In this document: positions 45,676 to 55,271 of the stretch, piece after piece
How the letters are laid out: every line of letters starts with the position of its first letter
Position numbering within the stretch: the stretch's first letter is position 1
From: AP-15 sp963747735
GTDB lineage: Bacteria; Pseudomonadota; Alphaproteobacteria; ATCC43930; CGMCC-115725
NCBI GenBank assembly: GCA_963747735.1
Contig: CAVVGE010000001.1
Span: 682,001-746,000, forward strand
Direction of reading: 5' to 3'
DNA: 64,000 nucleotides
Translations under genes and position numbers: made by a program
Notes under the pieces: generated by a model
What the model was told of the DNA's origin: nothing
Database searches by the model: none
The model's input: the letters and a program-made list of their open reading frames with translations, nothing else

Positions 45676-46572
45676 GTGAGCCTGCGGGCCGAGCTGGTGC
45701 GGCTCGCGATGCGCCGGCTGATCAAGGCGCGGACAAGCTCCGAGACCACGGTGGCGCAGGGCCGCCGGGTCATGGCCCGGGCCGAGCGGTTTGTGCCGCG
45801 CCTGCCGGCGGCGGTGAGCACGATCGCGCTCGACGCCGGCGGCGTCCCGGCCGACCGGGTGAGCGCACCGGGCTCGCGCGCCGATCGCCATATCCTCTAT
45901 CTGCACGGCGGCGCTTTTTGCGCGGGGTCGCCACAGCTCTACCGCAACCTGACCTGGCGCCTCGCGGGTGCGGCCGGAGCGACGGCGCTGGTCCCGGATT
46001 ACCGGCTGGCGCCGGAATATCCGTTCCCGGCGGCGCTCGACGACGCAATGAGCGCCTACGATTGGCTGTTGGCCGATGGCGCCGACCCGCGCCGGATCGC
46101 GGTGGCCGGCAATTCCGCCGGGGGCGGGCTCGTCTTTTCGCTGCTGCTGGGGCTGCGCGACAGCGGGCGCCCATTGCCGGCCGCCGCCGCCGCGCTGTCG
46201 CCCTGGACCGATCTCGCGCTGACCGGCGCCTCGCTCAAAGAGAATGCCGCCAAAGACCCGCTGCTCGATGCCCGCCAGCTGCCGCGCGTCACCCGCTGGT
46301 ATCTCGACGGCGCCGACCCGCGCCAGCCCGCAGCCTCACCGGTCTACGGCGATTGCCGCGGCTTGCCGCCGGTGCTGATCCAGGTCGGCAGCGACGAAAT
46401 CTTGCACGACGATGCCGTGCGGATGGCCGAGCGGATGCGTGCCGGCGGGGCCGAGGCAACGCTCGAAATCTGGCCGCGGATGCCGCATGTCTGGCATCTC
46501 TTTGCCGGAATATTGCCCGAAGCGCGCCGCGCGATTGTCCGCATCGGCGAGTTTCTGCGCCCCCTCCTATGA
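45676..46572 (+). CDS. Alpha/beta hydrolase, hormone-sensitive lipase family
   Basis: 298-residue esterase. The oxyanion motif HGG is H77-G78-G79 (LYLHGGAFCAGS), the nucleophile is S147 in VAGNSAGGGL, and the acid and base are D240 (QVGSDEILHDD) and H271 (RMPHVWH). It likely acts on short or medium-chain esters. GTG start at 45676. Its end overlaps the convergent acyltransferase by six bases. Confidence 0.92.
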   Translation: MSLRAELVRLAMRRLIKARTSSETTVAQGRRVMARAERFVPRLPAAVSTIALDAGGVPADRVSAPGSRADRHILYLHGGAFCAGSPQLYRNLTWRLAGAAGATALVPDYRLAPEYPFPAALDDAMSAYDWLLADGADPRRIAVAGNSAGGGLVFSLLLGLRDSGRPLPAAAAALSPWTDLALTGASLKENAAKDPLLDARQLPRVTRWYLDGADPRQPAASPVYGDCRGLPPVLIQVGSDEILHDDAVRMAERMRAGGAEATLEIWPRMPHVWHLFAGILPEARRAIVRIGEFLRPLL

Positions 46573-47821
46573 TTGCGCCCCCTCCTGGGATGCGGCCGCG
46601 CCGGGTGCCCGACCCGCCGCCCGACCCGCCGCAATGCCGTGCAGCGCCGGCAACAGCGCCCGGAAGCCGGCGACCGAGCCCCAGCTCGCCGCCAACGTCC
46701 CGGCAAAGACCAACGCGCCTTTGACCACCGCCGGGAAGTCCGCGCCGAGCAGCGCGTATTGCAGCCACACGACAAATAGATAGTGCACCAGATACATGCC
46801 GTAGGCATTGGCGCCGAGGCTGTCCAGCACCGGCGAGCGGACTGCGCCAAAACGCAGGACCGCAGCAAGCACAAAAAAACAGCTCGCGAAAGAGGCCAGC
46901 GCATAGCTGGCATAGTCGGCGACCTGCACACCCACGGATGCCGCCGCGCCGGCATGCAGCAGCGATCCGGTCAGCGCCAGCCAAAGGACAAAGCCCGCGA
47001 GCGCCGCGCCGAGCCAGGCGATCCAATGCCCGGCGAGCGGCCCCTTTGCCGCGAGCAGCCGGCCTTCGATGCCGCGCGCGCCGGCCGCGATCCCGGCAAA
47101 GAAATAAACGGCGTAATGCGCCGGCCGGCTCAGCTGAAAGGCAAAGGGTCCCCATTGCGCCCAATCGCTCGGCCCAAACGCGAGCGCCAGCGTCGAATAG
47201 GCGACGATCGCGGCGATTGCGACGCCGGCGAGGAAACGCATTGGAAATTGATTGGCGCTCGCCCCCAGCGCGGCGAAAATCACACGCGACCTCGGGACCC
47301 AGGCATGGAGTGCGGCGGCGGCGAGGCCGGCTGCCAGCAGCAGCCATAAAAACCACATCGGGCCGCACGGCCAGAACGGCAATTGGAGCCAATGCCGGAA
47401 ATAGGCGAGCGACGCCCGGGCCGGCGCCGGTTTGCAGATAGGTCGGGTACAGCGCCACCGGCATCAAGAGCGCTACGGCGAGCGCAAACGGCAGCCCCAG
47501 CCGGCACAGCCGGTCCTGCACATACGATGCGGTGCTTTTGCGGCTCAGGCTCGGCCAGACGAACAAGCCCGAGAGAAAGAAAAACAAGGACATCAAAAAG
47601 ACGTCCTGCCAGGCGCAATAAAGGTCGAACCCGAACCAGCGCTGGCTGTCGACAATCGGGAATGCGCGCCAGAGATAGGGCGGGCGGTCGAAGGCAAAGG
47701 GGGCGGCGGGCAGAAAATTCAGATAGGCAAGAACGGAATGGAACGACAGCACCAGCAGGATGACGATCGCCCGCAGATTGCCGAGCGCGCGGCTCGTCCG
47801 CGAGGCTGGCCTCGCAGTCAT
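46567..47821 (-). pseudogene. Acyltransferase 3 family membrane protein, single-base frameshift
   Basis: The N-terminal part (LGNLRAIVILLVLSFHSVLAYL, DVFLMSLFFFLSGLFVWPSLSRKSTASYVQDRLCRLG) is a typical acyltransferase 3 start with the catalytic-type histidine. Near 47412-47420 one extra base shifts the frame; the rest continues as SLAYFRHWLQLPFWPCGPMWFLW and several membrane helices. Length is a multiple of three plus one, so about 417 residues if repaired. The ATG at 47821 overlaps the hpnN stop by four bases, so it may modify a hopanoid or envelope lipid. Confidence 0.85.
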
Positions 47822-50550
47822 CGCCCGAGCGTTTCTTCGGGGATGCGCTCGTCCGCGCTTGCCGGTTGGCGGGTGTCCGCGGGCGGCCCGATGCCTATCG
47901 TGCGCAACGCAGGACGAGGCTCGCGCGCCGCAAACGGCAGCTCGCGCAGCGGCTCGGGCATCCGGGACCCGGCCGCCGGTTCGCGCGGCCGCCCCATCAG
48001 CGCCGGCTGGAACAGCACCGCCGCCGCCATGGTGCAGGCCAATGCCAGCGCCATCAGCTCGCCCATGCTGGAAGTCCCCGGGTCGCTCGACATCCACAGG
48101 CTGCCAAAGGCGGTCGCCGTCGTCATCGCGCTGAAGACGACGGCCCGCGTCAATGTCGATTGGACCAGGGCGGTCTTGCCGCTGCGCCATGCCGTGATGT
48201 AGTAGATCTTGAAAGCGACGCCGACCCCGAGCAGCAGCGGCAACGCAATGATATTGGCGAAATTGAGCTCGATGCCGGCAGCAACGCAGAGCTCGAGCGT
48301 CACGGTGAGGGCGACCAGCAGCGGCACTATCGTCAGCAGCACATCGCTCACCCGGCGCAGCGTGACCCAGAGCAGCAGGACGATCGCGCAGACCGCAAAA
48401 ATGCCAGCCTCGACAAAGGCCCGCACCACGGTGTTGCCGGCTTCGTAAAGGAGCACCGCCGGACCGGTTGCTGCGGGCGCCGCCTTTAGCACCGTCTCGA
48501 CAAAGCTGCGCAGCGCCGCGGTATCGTTCGGGTCGCCCCTTGGCAGGATCTCGACGCGCGCCTGCCCGTCGGGCGTCAGCCATTGCCGTTTCAGCTCGGA
48601 GGGGATCGTCTGCTCGGTGACGATCTGCGGGTCGAGCGCTTGTGCCAGCGTTGCGAGCGAGTAGCGCAATGGCGGCGCGACCGCGGCAACAGCGCGCGCC
48701 CGCGCCGCCGGGTCGGCCGCCAGCCCGGACAGCAGCCGCGAAAGCCGCCGCGCCGCGCCGGCACCCGGCCCGGGATGACTTGCCGCAGCCTGCGACAGCG
48801 CGGCCGCTGTCGAGCGCAGCGCCGCGACGTTTTGCCGGTCGCTCGGCGGCGGCTCGACCTTGGCCGGATGGAGTGCCCCGGCAAGCGCGCGCGCGGCCTT
48901 TTCGATCAGCGCGCGCTTGGCGTCCTGATCGCCCGGCACCAGGCTCGACAAGGTCATCGTCCGCGCTACCGGCGGCAGCGCCGCGAGCCGCCTTGCCGCC
49001 GCATCGGCTGCGGCAAGGCCGGGTGTCGTCAGCTCGATCGCATTGGCGCCCAAAAGCGGATTTTTTCGCAGGTCGAGAAAGGTCGCGACCGACGGTGAGC
49101 CGGGATTGTGCAGATGGAGGGGGTTGAAGTCGAAACGCAACCGGGTCAGCAACGGCGAGGCCGCGGCGACGGCGAGAAGGGTGACCGCGATCACCGGCAC
49201 CCGGCGCCGGACCAGAAACCGGTCGACCGGCGCCAAGGCCGCAAATCCCATCGGCCGCTGCTCGGCGCCCGGCTTTAGCACGGCGAGCAATGCCGGCAGC
49301 AACGTAATGCTGAAAAGAAAGGCGATCAGCATGCCGCAGCCGGCGATCTCGCCAAGCTCCGACAGCCCCCGATAGTCGGTCGGGGCAAACGAGGCAAACC
49401 CGACCGCGGTCGCCGCTGCGGCGAGGGCCAGTGGGAGACCGGCCTTTTTTGCCGCCCCGACCAAGGCCGGGCGCAGCTCGCCGAGGTCGTGCCGCTCGGC
49501 GCGATAGCGCACGCTGAACTGGATGCCGAAATCGATGCCGAGACCGATAAACAGCACAAAAAACGCGACCGAGATCAGGTTCAGCGCGCCGACCATGATC
49601 AGCCCGGCGGCGGCCGAAACCGAAAGCCCGGCGGCGATGCTCAGCGCCACCGCCAGCATGATCCGCGGCGAGCGCAACGCCAGCCAGAGGATGATCCCGA
49701 CCGCGGTCAGGGTCAGCACGGCGTTGAGCCCGGCATGGTGCGCTATGGTGGCGAACTGGTCGTCGTTGATCGGCACGAGGCCGGTCAGATGGAGCCGCAC
49801 CTGGTACCGCCCGGCGAGATCGAGCTTGCGCGCGGTCGCGGTGATCGCCTGCGTCGCCGCAAAGCCCGGTTGCAGCGCCTTGAAATCGAGCTTTGGCTCG
49901 ATTTCGATAAAGCGCCGAAGCTGTTGCGGCTGCCCGGTGTTGCCGGTCGCCAACGCTTGCCAGGAAAAGCTCGCGGGCCGGCCGGCGAGCGCCGCCGCCG
50001 CGATGTCGGCGGCCTGGTTCATCGGGGGCGCCAAATCGTCGAGCGGCAAGGCCCCGGCCGCGACCCCCGCCAACCCGAGCGACAGGGCACCGAGGGCACC
50101 GCGCAGGCTCGGGTCGGCGCTCAGCGAGGCGAGCAGCGGGCTGGCCTCGGCGAGACCGCCGGTCAACCGCGCAACCTCGTCTTTTGGCAAATAAAGCAAG
50201 CCGTTGCGTTCGAAGAACCGGCCGCCCTGCGGCTGGTGGACGGCACGGATTACATCTTTGCGCGCGAGCAGCGCCGCGCCGAGCCGGTCGGCCGCCTGGG
50301 CGGCATTTTCCGCGGTCGGCGCCTCGATGACGGCGACGATGCCGGGTTCCGGGAAAGCCCGCATATAGCGGAAGGCTTGCTGCGCCCAAGGCAGGTTCGG
50401 CGGAAACAGCGCCTTGACGTCGGTCGACAAGGTGAAATTGCGCGCCGAATAGGCGGCGGACGCCACGGTCAAGAGCGCGGCAACCGCGATCACCCACCAG
50501 GGCCGGCGCGTGCACAGACCAACCAGGCGAACGATCGAGGTTTTCAACAT
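47818..50550 (-). CDS. hpnN: Hopanoid transporter HpnN, RND/MMPL family
   Basis: 910-residue inner-membrane transporter that moves hopanoids to the outer membrane. The arrangement is a first helix, a periplasmic domain, helices with GLGIDFGIQFSVRYRAERHDLGELRPAL, a second periplasmic domain and the C-terminal bundle with GVGVAFKIYYITAWRSGKTALVQST and SDPGTSSMGELMALAL, which are characteristic of HpnN. It lies 22 kb from the hpn block. Starts MLKTSIVRLVGLCTRRPWW. Confidence 0.9.
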   Translation of the reverse strand: MLKTSIVRLVGLCTRRPWWVIAVAALLTVASAAYSARNFTLSTDVKALFPPNLPWAQQAFRYMRAFPEPGIVAVIEAPTAENAAQAADRLGAALLARKDVIRAVHQPQGGRFFERNGLLYLPKDEVARLTGGLAEASPLLASLSADPSLRGALGALSLGLAGVAAGALPLDDLAPPMNQAADIAAAALAGRPASFSWQALATGNTGQPQQLRRFIEIEPKLDFKALQPGFAATQAITATARKLDLAGRYQVRLHLTGLVPINDDQFATIAHHAGLNAVLTLTAVGIILWLALRSPRIMLAVALSIAAGLSVSAAAGLIMVGALNLISVAFFVLFIGLGIDFGIQFSVRYRAERHDLGELRPALVGAAKKAGLPLALAAAATAVGFASFAPTDYRGLSELGEIAGCGMLIAFLFSITLLPALLAVLKPGAEQRPMGFAALAPVDRFLVRRRVPVIAVTLLAVAAASPLLTRLRFDFNPLHLHNPGSPSVATFLDLRKNPLLGANAIELTTPGLAAADAAARRLAALPPVARTMTLSSLVPGDQDAKRALIEKAARALAGALHPAKVEPPPSDRQNVAALRSTAAALSQAAASHPGPGAGAARRLSRLLSGLAADPAARARAVAAVAPPLRYSLATLAQALDPQIVTEQTIPSELKRQWLTPDGQARVEILPRGDPNDTAALRSFVETVLKAAPAATGPAVLLYEAGNTVVRAFVEAGIFAVCAIVLLLWVTLRRVSDVLLTIVPLLVALTVTLELCVAAGIELNFANIIALPLLLGVGVAFKIYYITAWRSGKTALVQSTLTRAVVFSAMTTATAFGSLWMSSDPGTSSMGELMALALACTMAAAVLFQPALMGRPREPAAGSRMPEPLRELPFAAREPRPALRTIGIGPPADTRQPASADERIPEETLGR

Positions 50551-50716
50551 GCGGTTGCCCGTTGCCGGCCCAGCTTGCTGGCGGAGCGCGCCGATGGCGG
50601 AAAAGCGCGCCCCTCTCTGCGTGCGATAAAAAAACTGCGGCGGAGACCGCTCGGTTCCCGGTTCGGGCGAGAAGAAGAATGCGGCCGGGCAGGCGCGCCG
50701 CGCTGCGGCGCCCCCG

Positions 50717-50752
50717 TCAGGACATAAAGAGCCGGTCAGGACATAAAGAGGA
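50717..50752. repeat. Direct duplication at the protease stop codon
   Basis: The stretch gtcaggacataaagag occurs twice, separated by three bases. On the minus strand it encodes the last residues and stop of the protease (LFMS), so the duplication duplicates the end codons after the real stop. Confidence 0.85.
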
Positions 50753-52871
50753 TATGCGCCGGGTTTAGCGCCGGATGGCCGTCGAGTGCGGCAACCAGGT
50801 GCTTGTTGGAGCTGCTGCCCGAGGCCGAATAGAACAGGTTGCCGTTGGCGGTGTCGTAAGCAAAGCGCTGGCTCGACGCGGTAAAGGTGCCGGTCGCGTC
50901 CCGGTGGAGCAGGCCGCCGACGGCCTTGGCGGTCTTGCCGGCGCCTGGGAGCGCAAAGCCGGCGCCGCTGACGAAAACAATCTCGTTGGCGGCCGAAGCC
51001 GTAAAATCGGTAATCCTATTGCTGCCGGCCGCCGAGAAAACGAATTTGTTGGCGCCGCCCCCACCGGTCATTTTTGTGTCGCCGCCGGCAAAAAATGTGT
51101 CGTCGCCGGCGCCTCCCGTAAGCCAGTCGCGCCCGTTGCCGGCGTGCACCAGGATCCGGTCCGCGCGCGGCAGGCGGGCGGCGTAGACGGTATCGCCGGC
51201 ATTCCCGTCGGAGACGGTGATTTGCGCTCCGGCGACCGCGGCAAAATTCGCGGCGGTGAGGGTGAAGGAGCTGGCCCCGCGGCTGGCGAGGATAAAGGTC
51301 TCGATCCCGCTGACCCCGCCAGCCCTGACCGTGCCGGCGCTGGTCATCACCAGAGCATCGTTGCCGAGCCCGCCTTTGATCGTGTCGGCGGCTGTCAGGC
51401 CGGCCGCGGAGAACCGGAAAATGTCGTTGCCGGCGCCGCCGCCGAGCACATCCTCCCTGCCGCTGCCGCTGCCGCCGACGATGACGACCCGGTTCGCTCG
51501 GCTCACCGAAGCTGCGCTCACCGCATTGCCGGCGTTGCCGCAATCGACCGTTATGACGCGGCGGTTGACGCTGGTAAAATTCGCATCGGTCAGCACCAGG
51601 CTGTTCGCCCCGCCGCCGGCGAGCGCATAGGTCTCGATCCCGTCGACCCCGCCGGCCCTGATCGTGCCGGCGCTCGTCAGCAACAGCTCGTCGGCGCCGG
51701 AGCCGCCCTCGATCTTGTCGGACGCGTTCAGGCGGGCCGCCGTAAACTCGATAATGTCGTTGCCGCCCCAGCCTTTGAGCAGGTCCTTGCCGGCACCGCC
51801 GACGATAAGATTGGCGAACGCATTGCCGATGATGGTGGTGTTGCCCGATCCGGCAATGGCGTTTTCGATAATGCAATTGTAGGCGATCGCAACGTTGTCG
51901 GTCAGGCCCATGACCGAAGAATAGGCGCCGGGGTTCAAATCGATCACCTCCCTGGCGCTGCTGCCGGACAGGTCGAGCGTGTCGATGCCGCCGCCGTCCC
52001 AGATGGTCAGGAGCGGCGCCCGGTTATAGGTGAAATCGTAAATCGTGTTTTTCAGCGCCGGGTCGGCGTTGAACCCGTAATGCGTATTGCCCGACCGAGT
52101 GTTGTGGTTTTCGCCGTAGAGCGACTGGATCGCCGCGATGTCGTCGCGCATCGGTGTTTGCGGATAGAGATCGGTGCCGACCTTGCCGTTGAAATCGTCG
52201 GCCGTGGTCCAGCCGACGCCGGTTTTATAGGCACCGAAATACGACATGATCGAATATTGGCGAAAATCGCCGGAATACGTCGCGTTGTTGTTATAGCCGA
52301 GCTTTTGCCCGGTCGAGACGTCGTAGGTGTCGGGATGCGACAGGCCGAGCGCATGACCGATCTCGTGCACCATATTCAGAATGGAATAGCTGCCGAGAAA
52401 ATAATAGGCGTCGTCGGTCGGGGTGACCAGCTTGTTGGCTTTCGGATCGAAAATCTCGCCGAACTGGGTCCCGATCCAGATCTGCTCGCCGAGAATCTGG
52501 TCCGGCTGGCCGCTGAGGGTGCGCAGATCGGGATGGGTGTAGCTCGATTTGCCAAGGGGGCTCGACCCGTCGTTCGCAGACGCCGACAGGTTCAACGTGA
52601 TGTCGGCGGCCGAGCTCCCGACCTGCACCAGATTGATCGGGATCAAATCCTGCCACAGGCTGAAGGCATAGGCGGCCGAGCTCCGCTCGGTCGCGGTCAT
52701 CGCCACAAGACCCGAATTTTCGCCGCCCGCCGGCGGAAAGTTGGTGGCGCCGAGGCCGATCGAAAAGGTTACGCTCGGTGTGTACCAGACGCGCTGGTGG
52801 GTGACCCCATCGCCCCAGCTCGTGGTCAGGTGCTGGATTACCGCCGACAGGTCGAGGGTGGGCTTGGTCAT
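50736..52871 (-). CDS. Serralysin-like M10 zinc metalloprotease with RTX-type repeats
   Basis: 711 residues, no N-terminal signal. Zinc motif HEIGHALGLSH (H169, E170, H173, H179) and Met-turn M209 with Y211 define a serralysin. After the catalytic part come two similar modules of about 120 residues (DKIEGGSGADELLLTSAGTI, then DTIKGGLGNDALVMTSAGTV), each ending in a RTX-like GGAGNDIF or GGAGDDTF motif. The C-terminus (NRITDFTASAANEIVFV, ALDGHPALNPAHILFMS) resembles the type I secretion signal. It should be secreted by a type I exporter, none of which lies in the window. Confidence 0.9.
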   Translation of the reverse strand: MTKPTLDLSAVIQHLTTSWGDGVTHQRVWYTPSVTFSIGLGATNFPPAGGENSGLVAMTATERSSAAYAFSLWQDLIPINLVQVGSSAADITLNLSASANDGSSPLGKSSYTHPDLRTLSGQPDQILGEQIWIGTQFGEIFDPKANKLVTPTDDAYYFLGSYSILNMVHEIGHALGLSHPDTYDVSTGQKLGYNNNATYSGDFRQYSIMSYFGAYKTGVGWTTADDFNGKVGTDLYPQTPMRDDIAAIQSLYGENHNTRSGNTHYGFNADPALKNTIYDFTYNRAPLLTIWDGGGIDTLDLSGSSAREVIDLNPGAYSSVMGLTDNVAIAYNCIIENAIAGSGNTTIIGNAFANLIVGGAGKDLLKGWGGNDIIEFTAARLNASDKIEGGSGADELLLTSAGTIRAGGVDGIETYALAGGGANSLVLTDANFTSVNRRVITVDCGNAGNAVSAASVSRANRVVIVGGSGSGREDVLGGGAGNDIFRFSAAGLTAADTIKGGLGNDALVMTSAGTVRAGGVSGIETFILASRGASSFTLTAANFAAVAGAQITVSDGNAGDTVYAARLPRADRILVHAGNGRDWLTGGAGDDTFFAGGDTKMTGGGGANKFVFSAAGSNRITDFTASAANEIVFVSGAGFALPGAGKTAKAVGGLLHRDATGTFTASSQRFAYDTANGNLFYSASGSSSNKHLVAALDGHPALNPAHILFMS

Positions 52872-53090
52872 GACCGCAATCCTCCGGCCGCGAATGCTTT
52901 AACCAAGCGACGGGTTGCGGGCATCAAAGTGCATTCCGTTGCTTCCGTTACTTACCCGAATATTACACGAAACAGCCGCCGGCGGCAACCCCGTCCTGCG
53001 TTGCTGCGGACCGGCCGGTGACCGGCGAGGGTTTTCATCCGCCGGTGCGGGTCGCATAGTGATGCCCCTTTTGGCAAATGGAGAAAGCAG

Positions 53091-53492
53091 ATGGCTGACG
53101 GCAGCGGGCAGGGCGAGCTGTTCGACAAAGGCTTGGCGATGCGGCGGGCGGTGCTCGGCGCGGAATATGTCGACCGCTCGATCGCGAACGCCGACGCGTT
53201 CACCCAACCCTTTCAAAAGCTCGTCACCGAATGGTGCTGGGGCGAGGTTTGGAACCGGCCCGGCCTCGACAAGAAGACCCGCAGCATCATCAACCTGGCG
53301 ATGCTGACCGCGCTCAACCGACCGAACGAGGTGCGCCTCCACGTGCGCGGCGCGCTGAACAACGGGGTCAGCCGCGAGGAGATCCAGGAGGTGCTGCTGC
53401 ACACGACGGTCTATTGCGGCGTGCCGGCGGCGCTCGAAAGCTTTCGCATCGCCGCCGAGGTGTTGAAGGAGGAGGACGCCAAAAAGCGGTGA
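53091..53492 (+). CDS. Carboxymuconolactone decarboxylase family protein (PcaC-like)
   Basis: 133 residues. RSIINLAMLTALNRPNEVRLHVRGALNNGVSREEIQEVLLHTTVYCGVPAALESF is the PcaC pattern, with the conserved histidine and no CxxC peroxidase pair. PcaC removes CO2 in protocatechuate breakdown, but no other pca gene is present, so a related reaction is possible. Its stop overlaps the MFS gene start (GTGA). Confidence 0.9.
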   Translation: MADGSGQGELFDKGLAMRRAVLGAEYVDRSIANADAFTQPFQKLVTEWCWGEVWNRPGLDKKTRSIINLAMLTALNRPNEVRLHVRGALNNGVSREEIQEVLLHTTVYCGVPAALESFRIAAEVLKEEDAKKR

Positions 53493-54676
53493 TCCCGATC
53501 CGCCCGACGCGCAAGACGGTCACCGTCGCCGCACTCGGCACGACCCAGACCCTCGCCTGGGCGTCGAGCTATTATCTGCCGGCGATCCTCGCCGACCCGA
53601 TCGCGTCCGGCCTCGGGGTCTCGAAATCGCTGTTTTTCGGGTTTTTCTCGGTGGCGCTCCTGCTGCAGGCGGCACTCGGGCCGGCGATCGGGCGGGCGAT
53701 CGACCGGCGTGGCGGCCGCGGTGTCCTGGCATTGTCGAATGTGGTGCTGGCGCTCGGCCTCGCCTGGCTCGGCGCCGCGGCGGGGCCGGTCTCGCTCGCC
53801 GGTGCGTGGACCTTGCTCGGGCTCGGCATGGCGCTCGGTCTCTACGACCCGGCCTTTGCCGCGCTGACCGCGATCTACGGCCGCGAGGCGAGGAGCGCCA
53901 TCACCGGGATTACGCTGATCGCCGGCTTTGCCAGCACCGTCGGCTGGCCGGTTTCGGCCTGGCTCAACCACGGCTTTGGCTGGCGCGGCGCCTGCTTTGG
54001 CTGGGCGGCGGTCAATCTTTGCCTTTGCCTGCCGATCAACCTGCTGCTGATTCCACGCCCCTCCGGCGCCACAGGGACCCCGGAGACGGAGGTGGCGGCG
54101 CCGGCGCCGGCGAACGGCATGGCGGTGCTGGCTGTTGTCTTTGGCGCGGTCGGCTTTGTCACCGGGGCGATGGCGGCGCATTTGCCGCGGCTCCTGGAAA
54201 TGGCCGGCGCCTCGACCGCGGCGGCGATCGCCGCGGCCTCACTGATGGGGCCGGCCCAGGTCGCCGCACGGCTCTTCGAATTCGGCGTGCTGAAACGGCT
54301 GCACCCGCTGGTCTCGACCCGGCTCGCCTTGCTGCTGCACCCGGCGGGCGCCGCTGTGCTCGGGGTGCTGGGCGGGCCGGGTGCGGCCGGCTTCGCGCTC
54401 TTGCACGGCGGCGGCAACGGGCTCCTGACGATTTCGCGCGGGACCTTGCCGCTGGCCCTCTTCGGCCCCATTGGCTATGGCCGCCGCACCGGGATCATCG
54501 TCGCGCCGGCGCGGGTGACGACCGCGGCCGCCCCGCTGCTGTTCGGCCTCTTGATGAACCGGATGGGCGTGGCGGCGCTCGCCGTTTCGGCCGGGTTGAG
54601 CCTCGCCGCCTTTGCCGCCCTCGCCCTGCTGCGGGTCCGGCCTTCGCCGGCTCCGGCGCCGCGGCTCGGCGCCTGA
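53489..54676 (+). CDS. MFS transporter
   Basis: 395 residues with about twelve hydrophobic segments. The start is GTG at 53489, and the loop between the second and third helices reads GRAIDRRGGRGVL, a major facilitator signature. It is coupled to the PcaC-like gene, so it may carry the substrate or product of that enzyme. Confidence 0.9.
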   Translation: MIPIRPTRKTVTVAALGTTQTLAWASSYYLPAILADPIASGLGVSKSLFFGFFSVALLLQAALGPAIGRAIDRRGGRGVLALSNVVLALGLAWLGAAAGPVSLAGAWTLLGLGMALGLYDPAFAALTAIYGREARSAITGITLIAGFASTVGWPVSAWLNHGFGWRGACFGWAAVNLCLCLPINLLLIPRPSGATGTPETEVAAPAPANGMAVLAVVFGAVGFVTGAMAAHLPRLLEMAGASTAAAIAAASLMGPAQVAARLFEFGVLKRLHPLVSTRLALLLHPAGAAVLGVLGGPGAAGFALLHGGGNGLLTISRGTLPLALFGPIGYGRRTGIIVAPARVTTAAAPLLFGLLMNRMGVAALAVSAGLSLAAFAALALLRVRPSPAPAPRLGA

Positions 54677-54691
54677 CCGCGTGCCGCGCTC

Positions 54692-55138
54692 TCAATACTC
54701 GCGATAGGGCAGGAATTTGCCGCTGAGGGTCAGCTTGACCCGGTCGCCCTTGGGGTCGGGCTGGCGCTCGATCGCCATCTCGAAATCGATGGCGCTCATG
54801 ATGCCGTCGCCGAACTCCTCCTGGATCAATTGCTTCCAGGTCGTGCCGTAGACCTGCAAGACCTCGAAAAAGCGGTAGATCACCGGATCGGTCGGCGGCA
54901 CGGACGGCAGCGAGCCGCGATAGGGAATTTCTTGCAGCAACAAGGTCTCGTCGCGATCGAGCCCGAAGAGCTTGGCCGCACGCTCGGCCTGCTCGGGCCG
55001 CAATTTCATCTGGCCCAAGAGCGCCGCGGTCAGGTAGACCGCCGAGCCGCCGCCGATCTCGCCGACGATCGTTTTCCAGCTCAGCCCCTTTGCACGTTTC
55101 GTTTCGAGAATTTTGGCAGTCAGCTCTTGCCGGGTCAT
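54692..55138 (-). CDS. cynS: Cyanate hydratase (cyanase)
   Basis: 148-residue enzyme turning cyanate and bicarbonate into ammonia and CO2. The catalytic residues R89, E92 and S115 (YRFFEVLQVYG and GDGIMSAIDF) match the E. coli enzyme with a seven-residue offset. The ATG at 55138 starts MTRQELTAKILETKRAKGLSW. No carbonic anhydrase or CynR neighbour is present. Confidence 0.95.
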   Translation of the reverse strand: MTRQELTAKILETKRAKGLSWKTIVGEIGGGSAVYLTAALLGQMKLRPEQAERAAKLFGLDRDETLLLQEIPYRGSLPSVPPTDPVIYRFFEVLQVYGTTWKQLIQEEFGDGIMSAIDFEMAIERQPDPKGDRVKLTLSGKFLPYREY

Positions 55139-55207
55139 CGTGCCTCCTGTCGAAAGCGGGGATAGTCGCATGGCGGCAATGCGTGTGCCAACCCGAGAGC
55201 AGCACCC

Positions 55208-55245
55208 TGGTCCCTCGGCGCCGGCGCAGCCGGGGTCTGGGACCA
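55208..55245. repeat. GC-rich hairpin between cynS and the cyclase remnant
   Basis: Outer arms tggtccc and gggacca pair around a GC-rich core (ccggcgcagccgg). It lies 70 bases upstream of cynS. Confidence 0.6.
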
Positions 55246-55271
55246 AGGGATTGTCGGTGCGTCTGGCGTCG

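Noticed and set aside
46289..50515. A continuous minus-strand frame of about 1400 codons
   Set aside because: It runs across hpnN and the acyltransferase in a wrong frame; long frames are expected opposite or beside high-GC genes, and it shows no domain pattern.
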